Source: a virus. From it: 59,364 nucleotides of DNA. This document shows positions 17,788 through 26,755 of this stretch, piece after piece. Below the pieces are notes generated by a model, which did no database searches, was not told the DNA's origin, and saw only the letters and a program-made list of their open reading frames with translations. Where the stretch lies: positions 1 through 59,364 of IMG/VR virus record IMGVR_UViG_3300042543_000383, one strand, 5' to 3'. Position numbers and translations under genes: made by a program. The first letter of the stretch is position 1; each line of letters begins with the position of its first letter.

Positions 17788-18618
17788 ATGGCTCACAACA
17801 CGCGCAGACTCACGGACGCAGGGACCGTCATCGGGACCAGTGCGGACCTTGCCGACGCGTTCCGGGACATTGACGAGACCACCACCAAGGCACTGAATGG
17901 GGCGGACGGCGGAACGTTCACCGCGGCTGCCACCATCACCATCGGCGGGGTCGGTGTGCAGTTGGCCTGTCCGGTGGACATGAATGGTGCTGCGATTGCG
18001 GCAACATCAACGAATCCGCTCACCCACGGAGCCCTGACCGCAACCGACGACTACATTCGACTTGGCCCTGGGCACACGGGATCAACGCGAACGTTCAGGC
18101 AGTGGTTGGCGCCCGTCATCAGTCCCGAAATCTTTTGGGTCACGTCCGCCGACCTTGAGGAGGGGAGCGCAGCTACATCGCGCTTTCCAGGCAATCGGTT
18201 TGCAGCGAGACTTCGCGTGCATGACGGGGCCACGCTCGCGAGCGTAGTTGTCAGGTGGAAGGTCAAGTGGGCGCATGCAGCACTTCCGGCGAAGCTCCCG
18301 GTGTTCCGTGTGATCCGGACAGACACCAACGGTGATGTCCAAGTGTTGCGGGCAGACTCGGGACTGGCAAGCGATGGGTTCATTGGCCTGGCCGCCAACC
18401 CATCAAACCTATCCAATTATCAGGCATCGAACGGTCCGCAGGACAGTGCGACGTACGTCTGCGATCAGAACAACGTCGTTGACGTTTCCAAGTATGACTA
18501 CCTGGTAGAGATCATCGACGAAGATGGAACCAATGCCTTCGACCAGTACGTCAGAGGAAACGTCTTCTACTGGGCCGAGACCACCGTCGACTTCATCACC
18601 AGCCTGAGGCCGCAATGA
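17788..18618 (+). CDS. Tail fibre-like protein, paralogue 1 of 3
   Basis: A 276-residue protein. It shares two signature blocks with the next two genes: RVHDGATLASVVVRWKV around residue 140 and QNNVVDVSKYDYLVEIIDEDG around residue 230. The N-terminal 60 residues look like an attachment region (ITIGGVGVQLACPVDMNG). The three genes probably arose by tandem duplication and diverged. A receptor-binding or decoration role at the baseplate is inferred from position. Confidence 0.6.
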   Translation: MAHNTRRLTDAGTVIGTSADLADAFRDIDETTTKALNGADGGTFTAAATITIGGVGVQLACPVDMNGAAIAATSTNPLTHGALTATDDYIRLGPGHTGSTRTFRQWLAPVISPEIFWVTSADLEEGSAATSRFPGNRFAARLRVHDGATLASVVVRWKVKWAHAALPAKLPVFRVIRTDTNGDVQVLRADSGLASDGFIGLAANPSNLSNYQASNGPQDSATYVCDQNNVVDVSKYDYLVEIIDEDGTNAFDQYVRGNVFYWAETTVDFITSLRPQ

Positions 18619-19448
18619 GTGCACGAAGCAAGGTGCGTCCTGGCGGTCAGTGGTACGGCACGACGACCATCGGTCCACGGCAACTATGCGCACTTGACCA
18701 ACGCGTTTCCGAACTCATCAACATCGATGGCGGCACGTGGAACCCGACGAACCACATCACCTTCGGCGGAGTCGGGCTCAAGCTGAATGGTGTCGGTGGC
18801 CTCACTGGTGGTGTCACCACGAAGATGGGCTATGGCGGAGATGAGCCGCGGATCCGCTTGCCAGCCAGCACGTGGCCATCGTTCTCGACGCCATCAACGC
18901 GCACGCGCAGCATCTTCGTGCCGGCGACCGGTATAGAGAATGGGGCGTTCGTCGCCTCGTTCCCGACGATGACGTTCGTCAACAGCGATGGTGTCCCTGT
19001 CCGCTACAGGTACGAACTTCCGACGTTCCCGGATCTCTATGGCGTGATGTCGGTCCCGCAAATGCGGTTCCACGACGGCGCGACACTGACGAAGGCGACG
19101 TTCTACTACAAGTTCATTGGGCCGAAGCTGTTGGGCACTGAGAGGCTTGGGGTGTTTCGGGTGGATGCCTCAAATACCATCCAGGCTCTTTGCACCACGC
19201 ACACCAGTTCTGGAATCGTTTACTCGGATGCCACCACGTACACCGGTGGGGCAAAGAGGGACGTGTCAACCGCTGACGCGTACTATGCCGACGGGACCAC
19301 AATCGCCCTTGAGTTCGTTCCGGATCAGTACAACGTCATCGACACGAGCGCGTACGTCTATCAGGTGCGAGCGTACTTCGAAGATGTGTGGCCCATCATC
19401 TACGGGGTGAAGTTCGACTTCACCGTTCCAAACAGGCGCTACGAGTAG
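18615..19448 (+). CDS. Tail fibre-like protein, paralogue 2 of 3
   Basis: The 277-residue product overlaps paralogue 1 by 4 bases. The shared blocks appear as RFHDGATLTKATFYYKF and QYNVIDTSAYVYQVRAYFED, with HITFGGVGLKLNG matching the N-terminal block of paralogue 1. Regions between the blocks differ widely, as expected for surface loops under diversifying pressure. Confidence 0.6.
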   Translation: MSARSKVRPGGQWYGTTTIGPRQLCALDQRVSELINIDGGTWNPTNHITFGGVGLKLNGVGGLTGGVTTKMGYGGDEPRIRLPASTWPSFSTPSTRTRSIFVPATGIENGAFVASFPTMTFVNSDGVPVRYRYELPTFPDLYGVMSVPQMRFHDGATLTKATFYYKFIGPKLLGTERLGVFRVDASNTIQALCTTHTSSGIVYSDATTYTGGAKRDVSTADAYYADGTTIALEFVPDQYNVIDTSAYVYQVRAYFEDVWPIIYGVKFDFTVPNRRYE

Positions 19449-19451
19449 CCA

Positions 19452-20546
19452 ATGGCAGCCTTCACACGCACCCAATCAGACGGCACATGGAACACCGGCT
19501 ATGCGGTGACGCCGGCAGACATCGCTGACCTTGAGCGCAAGGCGTTCCAGGGGATCAATGGCGATGTCGGCGGAAGCTATACCCCGACATCAGAGCTGTT
19601 CATCCAGGGCAGCTCGATGGTTGTGAGTGGTCCGACGGAGATTCGACAGCGCGGCATCGTGACTGGAGCCGTTGTTCTGTATGGGACGGAATTCGAGCGG
19701 TTCGCCGTCGGGCACGTCAACCGGTCCAGGACCATCTGGCAGCCATGCTCGCCCTTCGCTGTCGTTGGTCCCACGTCTTGGGCGGTTGTTCCTAGCATCA
19801 ACCCGCGAGGCGCGCATGCGGTCGCAAGCCGCATCATTGGGCACGAGGCGGCAGTGGTGCCGGAGTTCGTTGTTGAGCTTCGGGTTCACAACGGAGCCAC
19901 GTTGAGCAAGGCGAGGCTTCGGCTCAAGGTCACAACCCCGCACTCAAGCGCGCCGGCAGCCATGCCGAAGGTTCGCATCGGCAGGATGCGATACGACGGA
20001 GTTGTCGAATACCTGACCAGCGGCATCGACAACTACGTATCCCTTCCGAAAGCGAACTCGGGGCAGGACTGGTACAAGGACGGCGACGTTCAGGAGTTCG
20101 AGATCCCGTGTACGCAGAACAACGTCATCGACATCTCGCAGTACAGCTACTTCGCCAACGTAGTCGAGGAGAGCGGCATTCGTGGGTATCCGTTCGAGAT
20201 TGATGTCTTCGCGGCTGAAGACATCCAAGCGGCCTCCCTGACGAACCAAGCCATCCCGCCAGGCACCATGTCTCTCTTTATGGGGCAGAACGTTGCTTCC
20301 GAGAATGGCGTTTACGACGCAGGTGGACGAGCCGGGCTCAGGCTATCGCCCGACTTCAAGAACGGCATGGTCTTCTTCGTCAGGTCTGGTGATGAGTTCA
20401 CCGGAACATACTGGCAGATGAGCATCCCGGAACCGTTCACGGTCGACTCATCGCCGATCCGGTTTAGCTCGGTCGTCCCCCGAGGAACCCTGTTCCTCGG
20501 CTTCCTTCTCGACTTCACGAACATCACTGACAACCGCTTCCAGTGA
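19452..20546 (+). CDS. Tail fibre-like protein, paralogue 3 of 3
   Basis: A 364-residue protein with the shared blocks RVHNGATLSKARLRLKV and QNNVIDISQYSYFANVVEESG. It carries an extra C-terminal region of about 90 residues absent from paralogues 1 and 2. It starts 3 bases after paralogue 2. The next 197 bases (20547-20743) hold a GCCCGG/CCGGGC hairpin near 20558 but no gene that I can support. Confidence 0.6.
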   Translation: MAAFTRTQSDGTWNTGYAVTPADIADLERKAFQGINGDVGGSYTPTSELFIQGSSMVVSGPTEIRQRGIVTGAVVLYGTEFERFAVGHVNRSRTIWQPCSPFAVVGPTSWAVVPSINPRGAHAVASRIIGHEAAVVPEFVVELRVHNGATLSKARLRLKVTTPHSSAPAAMPKVRIGRMRYDGVVEYLTSGIDNYVSLPKANSGQDWYKDGDVQEFEIPCTQNNVIDISQYSYFANVVEESGIRGYPFEIDVFAAEDIQAASLTNQAIPPGTMSLFMGQNVASENGVYDAGGRAGLRLSPDFKNGMVFFVRSGDEFTGTYWQMSIPEPFTVDSSPIRFSSVVPRGTLFLGFLLDFTNITDNRFQ

Positions 20547-20743
20547 GCCCACCGCGATAGCCCGGCGCACCGGGCAGGGCATTCCGCCGCCGTCTTGACG
20601 GTCGAGGTGCGCGAGGTCGACCGGGAACACCGGCAACTTCCACGCGCACGCGGGACAAGTCGCCGCACCCACGAGGCCCACGCCTCCAGGGTGCACACCT
20701 ATTCACCAACGCGCGCCAGTAGGTGCCGCGAACGGACACATCT

Positions 20744-22147
20744 ATGCCCAGCGCAGCAGCAAGGGTCTCCATCAATGGGGGCGCCAACCAGACTTCGGCG
20801 AACAAGCCCATCGTTGCGCCCAGCGCGGCAACCGTTGCGCTGTCGAGTGCGGACACCTCGTTCTGGACGCAGCAGCGTTGGGAAATCTACGCCTACCCCG
20901 ATGGGTGGACCGCGCCAGTCGGTTGGAGCACTGACGCCAACGGCGTCATCTACAGCACCAGCGTTACGCCTTCGTCGTTCAGCCTCCCGGCGAACACCAC
21001 TAGGTGGGGCAAGTGGGGCATCCGACTGACCGTCAACAACGGCCTTGTCGACGGCGTTGCGGACGCGTCGATGGTTGATGAGTCGCTCGCCTTCGAGATG
21101 CTCTCGCCGTCAGGTCTACACGACCTGATGAAGTACGAGTCCAACCAGTTCGGCGCGGACTGGACGGAGCAGTTTCGGGAGAACCTTCGAGAGCTGGCGA
21201 ACGGTGGGAACCCAGGCGGTTCCAATACCCAGATCCAATACAACAACGCTGGCGTGTTTGCTGGTGTCGGCAATGTCATCCACAACGCAGGGAACCTATC
21301 CCTATCAGAGTCCGCCCCGACCACTGGAACGACTGGTCAGGTCACCGTTGCTTGCGTGCAGCGTGCAGGCAAACGCCACCTCGTGGTGGGAGATGGCTAC
21401 GTCACTTCGTGGGCTCGCGCGACCGGCGGAAACGTCTTGGTCGGGACTCATCCAGGCCACGTAAAGCAGTCCTACTACAACCCGTGGGGCAACGCCGACA
21501 CCACCGTGACGGCGACGTTCACAATGACGCTGACGGGCACTCTCGGTGCGCCATCCGTCGCGAGCACATCACTGCTTGCCAGTACGTGCCGAATCCAGTC
21601 TACCAGCGCCACATCTATCGGCAGCTTCGCGTCTCTCTACGAATCCTCCGCGAAGCTTTGGCGCGGCAACGCAGCGGGCCGAGGCGGGTTTTACCTCGTG
21701 ATGCGGTTCGCTCCCGAAGACGCCGCAACGGTTTCCGGCGCTCGCATGTTCGTCGGGCTTCATACGTCGGTGGCAGGGGCGACCAACGTCGAACCCAACA
21801 CGCTCACGAGCATCATCGGCGTTTGCCAGTTGAGCACGTCGAACAACCTGCACCTCATCAACAACGACGGCACCGGCACCGCGACGACGGTTGACCTTGG
21901 CGCGTCCTTCCCTGCAAACGGGAACACGGCTGCCTATGAGTTGACGATGTGGTGCCCGCCGAACGAATCATTCGTTGGGTACCGCATTGAACGGCTGGAC
22001 ACGGGAGACGTCAGCGAGGGGACTTGGACAACTGACCTGCCTCCGAACACGACGTTCCTGGCGCGCCGCGCATGGCGCACGAACAACGCCCAGGCGCTAG
22101 CCGTCAAGATGACCATCATCAGTATCTATGCGGAGACGTTGGTGTGA
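20744..22147 (+). CDS. Tail fibre / receptor-binding protein
   Basis: The frame is open from a GTG at 20723, but ATG 20744 gives a more natural N-terminus (MPSAAARVSINGG); neither has a clear ribosome site. The 467-residue product has a beta-rich N-terminal domain. Then comes SNTQIQYNNAGVFAGVGNVIHN, a phrase widely found at the start of phage fibre tip domains, followed by a large glycine/threonine-rich C-terminal domain. It probably makes host contact. Confidence 0.65.
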   Translation: MPSAAARVSINGGANQTSANKPIVAPSAATVALSSADTSFWTQQRWEIYAYPDGWTAPVGWSTDANGVIYSTSVTPSSFSLPANTTRWGKWGIRLTVNNGLVDGVADASMVDESLAFEMLSPSGLHDLMKYESNQFGADWTEQFRENLRELANGGNPGGSNTQIQYNNAGVFAGVGNVIHNAGNLSLSESAPTTGTTGQVTVACVQRAGKRHLVVGDGYVTSWARATGGNVLVGTHPGHVKQSYYNPWGNADTTVTATFTMTLTGTLGAPSVASTSLLASTCRIQSTSATSIGSFASLYESSAKLWRGNAAGRGGFYLVMRFAPEDAATVSGARMFVGLHTSVAGATNVEPNTLTSIIGVCQLSTSNNLHLINNDGTGTATTVDLGASFPANGNTAAYELTMWCPPNESFVGYRIERLDTGDVSEGTWTTDLPPNTTFLARRAWRTNNAQALAVKMTIISIYAETLV

Positions 22148-24288
22148 TTGCGGAGTCAATGAGGCCGGCATCGCTGGCCATCATCGCGACACTGGCACTC
22201 CAGTGTTTCCCCGTCGCGGTGAGACCAAAGCTTGTCGCGGTATCTCCAGACCTTGGAGATGTTGATGGCGAGGTTTTGGTTACGCTCTCCGGCGCGAACC
22301 TCATTGGCGCAAGCGGGGCAACGATCGGTGGGTCTGAGTGTTCGCAGCTCAAGGTCGTCGACAACGCTACGGCGACATGCCTGACGCCGTCTAAGCCGCT
22401 CGGCACGTACAACGTTGTCATCACCACACCAGCGGGAAGGTCCACACTCGTCAATGGATTCGAGTCCTGGTACCCGACGGCAATCACCGGCGCGCGTATC
22501 TATGACTCTGCGAAGGAAGTCGCTGCGGCCGGGTCATCGTTCGTCGTCAACTTCTCGATGGTCTCGGAAGAGATCGATCCGTCCTGGAAGCTGCGTGATG
22601 GACATGTGGCGTTCTACACACCGGGCACCGATGACGTTGCGCTCGTAGGCGGCTGGAACCCATTCTACTCGGACGGCCTCGGCAACGGCGGCGACGGCAC
22701 GCGCCCTGGCTGGACCTCCCCGCGGCAGACCACCAACGAAGTCTGGAAGAGCACCAACGGCGGACAGAACTGGACGGCGCTGCTTGCGGACAACAACGCC
22801 GAGTTCGAGCGCCGGCACACGCCTGGCATCGCGCAGGTCGGCAGTAAGTGGGTCATGATTGGCGGCGATCTTTGGGTCAACGATCCGCCCGACTCCTACC
22901 AGCGAGACATCGTATCCAGCACTGACGGCGGGCTGAACTGGACGACGGAGATGGCGACAACGCCATGGTCGTCGCGCATGCTTCACCTCGTCACCCAGAA
23001 GCCATTCGCCGGCAAGCTCTGGATGTTCGGCGGGCAAGACGGCGTCCTTGGCTTTGGCGGAACGGCAGACTTCCACAACGACGTTTGGAACTGCCCAGAG
23101 GACGACCTCGACAACTGGACGCAAGTCATTGCCGACGGCGCAGCGATCGCAACGCGCCCTGGTGGGCGCGGAGGCGTCAACAACCTCATCGTGTGGGCAC
23201 CGCTGACGGGCACCTACGCTGGCATCGAGCGCATGTGGCTGGCTGGCGGCTGTCAGTACGGATCTCCACACGTCTACTACAACGAGGTTTGGAGCACGAC
23301 CAACGGGACTAGTTGGGTGCAGCACGCAGACGCCGGCTGGACCCCGCGGTTCTACCACTCCCTCTTCGTGCTCCGCGGTCGGCTTTGGATGATCGCCGGC
23401 GGCGACAACGTCGCCGGGAACAAGAGCGACCTCTGGTACACCGAGGACGGCGAGAACTGGACCGAAGTCGACGCGCGCTTTGCGCCGCTCGAAGCAGGCT
23501 CGCATGCCGATGCCATCACTGTCGTGGATGATCGCTACGCGATCTTCGCGATGGGCAACGGTTCCCTCGGGGCCGGGCCTCCGTACCTCAAGCGAGTCTG
23601 GCGCATCGACGTTCACTCTGGGACGCGAGTGTCGGCATGGGGCGACCACGGATCTGGCAGTGTCGACCTGACCGCATCAGGGGTGAATCGGCCGCTGCTG
23701 CTGGCCTCCGGCCAAGTTGGCAGCTTCGCCGCCCGACCCGCCATCGTCTTCGACGGTGCCGACAACTACATGGCCGCCGCATCCGTGGACATCCAATCTG
23801 GCGGCTACACCAGGTTCTTCTTCGGTCGGATCCCTCACCGAAAGGATGATGCGTCGCCAAGCGACACGACCGTTCAACATTGCGCCTTCGGCAATGACGC
23901 CGCGAACCAATACGAGACGACCGGACTGTCGAACGGAGCGCTCGCCATCACCGACGGCTCCGTCGCATGGGACCTGACAACGCAAGGCCTCACCAATCAC
24001 GATGATGGTTTCGGAACGGCAAAGGCCTACACCGTGACGCGCGCGACCGACAACAGCGTCAAGTTCTACGTCGATGGCGTCCAAGTAGGGACCACGCAGA
24101 CGGTGAACTACAACACCACGTACAGCGGTTGGAAGTTCATCGGCGCTGGGCTGGGTACGGACTCCCCGACATCATCGAACAACAAGTTGCAGGGCGCCTT
24201 TGGTGCCTTCGTCACTTGTGACGGTGTGATCAGTGAGGCCAACATCGCCAAGCTCTCGAAGTGGGGCCACGGCAAGTTCAAGGAGTGA
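22144..24288 (+). CDS. IPT/TIG, kelch/BNR and LamG-like adhesin
   Basis: The GTG at 22144 overlaps the upstream stop; ATG 22159 is an alternative. The 714-residue product has a hydrophobic signal-like N-terminus (ASLAIIATLALQCF). An IPT/TIG domain follows (LVAVSPDLGDVDGEVLVTLSG), then kelch/BNR-type repeats (NEVWKSTNGGQNW, DIVSSTDGGLNWT, DLWYTEDGENWTE), and a concanavalin/LamG-like domain at the C-terminus (FYVDGVQVGTTQTVNYN). The order fits a carbohydrate-binding fibre. The signal-like start is odd for a virion protein. Confidence 0.65.
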   Translation: MIAESMRPASLAIIATLALQCFPVAVRPKLVAVSPDLGDVDGEVLVTLSGANLIGASGATIGGSECSQLKVVDNATATCLTPSKPLGTYNVVITTPAGRSTLVNGFESWYPTAITGARIYDSAKEVAAAGSSFVVNFSMVSEEIDPSWKLRDGHVAFYTPGTDDVALVGGWNPFYSDGLGNGGDGTRPGWTSPRQTTNEVWKSTNGGQNWTALLADNNAEFERRHTPGIAQVGSKWVMIGGDLWVNDPPDSYQRDIVSSTDGGLNWTTEMATTPWSSRMLHLVTQKPFAGKLWMFGGQDGVLGFGGTADFHNDVWNCPEDDLDNWTQVIADGAAIATRPGGRGGVNNLIVWAPLTGTYAGIERMWLAGGCQYGSPHVYYNEVWSTTNGTSWVQHADAGWTPRFYHSLFVLRGRLWMIAGGDNVAGNKSDLWYTEDGENWTEVDARFAPLEAGSHADAITVVDDRYAIFAMGNGSLGAGPPYLKRVWRIDVHSGTRVSAWGDHGSGSVDLTASGVNRPLLLASGQVGSFAARPAIVFDGADNYMAAASVDIQSGGYTRFFFGRIPHRKDDASPSDTTVQHCAFGNDAANQYETTGLSNGALAITDGSVAWDLTTQGLTNHDDGFGTAKAYTVTRATDNSVKFYVDGVQVGTTQTVNYNTTYSGWKFIGAGLGTDSPTSSNNKLQGAFGAFVTCDGVISEANIAKLSKWGHGKFKE

Positions 24289-24306
24289 TCTCCGCAGGAG
24301 GGCGCC

Positions 24307-24822
24307 ATGAGCGAAGAGGTATCGAAACTGACCCCCGAGGAACGCCTCGAAGGTCTCATGTTGGCGCTGTCCGGACGCATCGAAGAAGCGCATCAGGAAG
24401 CGAAGGGCTGGTACCGCACCGTTCGCAACTCCATCGCTGAGACCAACCAAGAGCTGTCGATGCTCAAGGCTCGGCTTGACTCCGCCGAGAACAAGCTGCG
24501 CCGGCACGACTCCGGTTTTGCTCGCGCCTCCGATGCGGACCTGAAGCAGAACGAAGACATCAAGTCCATCGTCGCGGCAACCGGGAACTGCGTACAAGCC
24601 ATCGACGCACTTGAGAAGAAGCTCGAAGCGTACGAGGCCAACGCCAGTACCAAGGCCGAGAGCATGCAGACGGTTGCAACGGAAGCCGTCTCGCAGACCC
24701 AGACCTTGGAGTCTCAAAAGCAGAAGCTTGAGAAGGAGGGCAGCAAGTCCACCCTCGGGCTCGTCCTCACCATCGGCGTTCTCGTTCTCCAGATCGTCGA
24801 ACACTACATCAGCCGGAAGTGA
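24307..24822 (+). CDS. C-terminally membrane-anchored coiled-coil protein
   Basis: A 171-residue protein preceded by a GCAGGAGGGCGCC ribosome site. Most of it is helical coiled coil. A single hydrophobic segment, TLGLVLTIGVLVLQIVEHYI, ends four residues from the C-terminus, giving a tail-anchored topology. It is followed by several tiny membrane proteins. A role in lysis timing or envelope disruption is an inference from that context. Confidence 0.6.
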   Translation: MSEEVSKLTPEERLEGLMLALSGRIEEAHQEAKGWYRTVRNSIAETNQELSMLKARLDSAENKLRRHDSGFARASDADLKQNEDIKSIVAATGNCVQAIDALEKKLEAYEANASTKAESMQTVATEAVSQTQTLESQKQKLEKEGSKSTLGLVLTIGVLVLQIVEHYISRK

Positions 24823-24825
24823 CTG

Positions 24826-24930
24826 ATGACACCTGCAACTCTCGAACGGATTGAGACAGTGAAGACCTTCATCATGCTGTCGGTGCTGGTGCACGGCGCG
24901 GCAATGCTGGCCGTCTACTACCTGCGATGA
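24826..24930 (+). CDS. Small single-span membrane protein
   Basis: A 34-residue ORF starting 3 bases after the preceding stop. A short charged N-terminus is followed by one membrane span (FIMLSVLVHGAAMLAVYYL). Its stop overlaps the next start (ATGA). The size, topology and tight coupling to other small membrane proteins suggest a holin-like or antiholin-like role, but no sequence motif proves it. Confidence 0.5.
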   Translation: MTPATLERIETVKTFIMLSVLVHGAAMLAVYYLR

Positions 24931-25019
24931 GCTTGGAGGAGGCACTCGACGTAGCGGCCTACGCCGTCGTGACTGTCTCCGTCATCATCTGGCTTCAGCT
25001 TCTCCAAGTCTGGCGCTGA
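24927..25019 (+). CDS. Small single-span membrane protein
   Basis: A 30-residue ORF in ATGA overlap with the previous one. It has an acidic N-terminus (MSLEEALD) and one span (AAYAVVTVSVIIWLQLL). It is part of a run of four adjacent membrane genes. Its small size lowers confidence, but the coupling and hydrophobicity support it. Confidence 0.45.
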   Translation: MSLEEALDVAAYAVVTVSVIIWLQLLQVWR

Positions 25020-25025
25020 CCACCA

Positions 25026-25145
25026 ATGCGTAACGACCTCGTAGACGCTGCCAAAGGCTGGCTCTGCATGGTCGCGCTCGCTCTCGCGTTCAGCGCAGTC
25101 ATTGAAGTTTGCACGGGCCGATGGCCCACCGGAGTATCCCCATGA
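25026..25145 (+). CDS. Small membrane protein
   Basis: A 39-residue ORF with one hydrophobic segment (WLCMVALALAFSAVIEV). It starts 6 bases after the preceding stop and overlaps the next gene by 4 bases. It is a probable member of the lysis or membrane gene cluster, with function unknown. Confidence 0.4.
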   Translation: MRNDLVDAAKGWLCMVALALAFSAVIEVCTGRWPTGVSP

Positions 25146-25618
25146 ATCGTGACAACCTCATCGGCCTTGGCTTCATCGTTGCCATTGTTGGCGCAGCCGT
25201 CCTGACCTACTTCGGCAAGGCGGACCCGGTCTACAGCTTCGGTTCCATCATGGGAGCTTTCCTCCTTTGGGTGCAGGACCGACCGGCCTTTGTGAAGAAG
25301 TTCTTCGGCGGCAAGGACGACCCGCCGCCGCCCGCTGCCGGCGCCGTAGCAGCGGTGTTGCTCGTGCTCTGCATGGGTGCGTCTAGCTCCCAGGCATCCT
25401 GCTCTCCAGCGTTCCGCAATGCCGTAGCCAAGAGCATCGTCGAGTTGGCCCCGTGCCTTCTGCTGAAGGTAGAGCAGGACGTTGAAGCCAAAGATGCCAT
25501 CCTCCAGTGCAACGTCCCTCAGGAGTTGGTTGAAGATGCGCTGATGCTGGTCGCGGCGCAGAAGGCCGCTCACTCGCATGTGCTCGCGTCGAAACGAGAC
25601 GCCGGGGCTTGCCAGTGA
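25142..25618 (+). CDS. Multi-span membrane protein with Cys-containing C-terminal domain
   Basis: The 158-residue product starts at ATG 25142 (ATGA overlap). Two hydrophobic segments lie in the first 50 residues, then a Pro-rich linker (DDPPPPAAG), then a third segment (AVAAVLLVLCMGA). A soluble domain of about 70 residues with four cysteines follows, probably on the periplasmic side. A holin or inner-membrane spanin-type role is plausible from the neighbours but unproven. Confidence 0.55.
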   Translation: MNRDNLIGLGFIVAIVGAAVLTYFGKADPVYSFGSIMGAFLLWVQDRPAFVKKFFGGKDDPPPPAAGAVAAVLLVLCMGASSSQASCSPAFRNAVAKSIVELAPCLLLKVEQDVEAKDAILQCNVPQELVEDALMLVAAQKAAHSHVLASKRDAGACQ

Positions 25619-26427
25619 CAGACCTGATTCAGACGGCTGCCGACGCGGCGGAGTTCGTCAAACGGAAGTGGGGGCGGAAGCTCTTCCACGATGCCACGCA
25701 GATTGAGGAGTCCGACTGGATGTACTCCTCCGCGTTCCTCCTTGAGACCCATTTGCCGGGCGTCTCGATGCGGCCGCTTGTCGGGGCCATCCGTGACCAG
25801 GGGGCCACGAGTGCTTGCACCAACTTCGCCCTGTCGCGCAGCGTCGCGACTCGCGCGTACACCGTCGGCGCTCCACTGACGAACTACCCGAGCGAGGTGG
25901 CCAACTACAAGCTTGGCCAGATGCTGGCGAACCCAGATGCCCCGCTCGTAGACATGGGCGCCAAGCTCGGCAAGGTGCTCCAGTCCGCGCGAGACGTTGG
26001 GATGGTGAGCGAAGCGCGCGCACCGTTCGACCCTGACACCATCACCGAACCGCTTCCGTGGGACGTGTACCGCGCCGGGTCTTCGGCGATGTCGGTACTG
26101 AACAAGGGCCTGTCCTACTACCGCGTCTTCGGCTCGGTGCAGGCCAAGCAAGCGCTTTCGAGGAACATCCCACTCGTGATCGGCATGTCTGTTGACGAGT
26201 CGTTCATGAAGTACGACGGAGGCACCTACGTTCGCGGTGGTGCAGTTGTCGGCGGTCACGCAATGACGGGCATCGGCTACCGCGCTGGCTGCCTCGAACT
26301 GGTGAACTCGTGGGGCGAGTTCTGGGGTGAGTCTGGTTTTGCCTGGCTCCCTCTCGAATACCTGGACTCCCCGAGCATCGTCTTCGAAGTCTACGCAATC
26401 GACATTGCCCCGAGGGCCGTCGTATGA
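25615..26427 (+). CDS. Papain-like (C1) cysteine protease
   Basis: GTG 25615 overlaps the upstream stop (GTGA). The 270-residue product has all papain-family catalytic features: Gln62 in IRDQGATSAC, Cys68 in that segment, His215 in GGHAMTGIGY, and Asn231 in LVNSWGEFWGESGFAWL. There is no obvious signal peptide or propeptide. Between membrane genes and a lipoprotein gene, it may process a virion or envelope protein, or cut cell-wall peptides. C1 proteases are uncommon in phages. Confidence 0.8.
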   Translation: MTDLIQTAADAAEFVKRKWGRKLFHDATQIEESDWMYSSAFLLETHLPGVSMRPLVGAIRDQGATSACTNFALSRSVATRAYTVGAPLTNYPSEVANYKLGQMLANPDAPLVDMGAKLGKVLQSARDVGMVSEARAPFDPDTITEPLPWDVYRAGSSAMSVLNKGLSYYRVFGSVQAKQALSRNIPLVIGMSVDESFMKYDGGTYVRGGAVVGGHAMTGIGYRAGCLELVNSWGEFWGESGFAWLPLEYLDSPSIVFEVYAIDIAPRAVV

Positions 26428-26747
26428 AGCGCCTCGCATTCCTCGCGCTGCTCTTTGCGGCGTGTTCATCGGCCAAGGTTCTCCCCGTGGAACCCCCTGC
26501 TGTTGTCGTCTTTCCGCGCGACGGCGGGGCCGGTTGCTGCGAGCCAGCTTGTGCACGGATGCGCGAGAGTGGTTGCCCCGAGGGCGACCCATCCGAAACC
26601 GGCGAGTCCTGCGAAGACCTCTGCCGCCGCATCACTGCCATGCGCATCGACATGGGGGCTTGCTGCGTTGCTGCCTCCCGCACCAAAGACGAACTGCTCT
26701 CCTGCGGGACAACGAAGTCCGCTCGCGCAGTCCGTTGCCAACACTGA
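26424..26747 (+). CDS. Cysteine-rich lipoprotein
   Basis: The 107-residue product starts in ATGA overlap with the protease gene. The N-terminus (MKRLAFLALLFAACSS) is a lipoprotein signal with the acylated Cys at residue 14. The mature part is Cys-rich with about ten more cysteines, likely disulfide-bonded in the periplasm. It could be an outer-membrane spanin partner or a surface-modifying protein. It is too divergent to name. Confidence 0.6.
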   Translation: MKRLAFLALLFAACSSAKVLPVEPPAVVVFPRDGGAGCCEPACARMRESGCPEGDPSETGESCEDLCRRITAMRIDMGACCVAASRTKDELLSCGTTKSARAVRCQH

Positions 26748-26755
26748 CGGGGTGT

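Noticed and set aside
20723-20743. GTG 20723 as the start of the fibre gene
   Set aside because: No ribosome site precedes it, and ATG 20744 gives a more typical N-terminus, though the choice is not firm.
22534-23649. - strand ORF of 371 codons opposite the kelch/IPT adhesin
   Set aside because: Shadow of a well-supported + strand adhesin gene.
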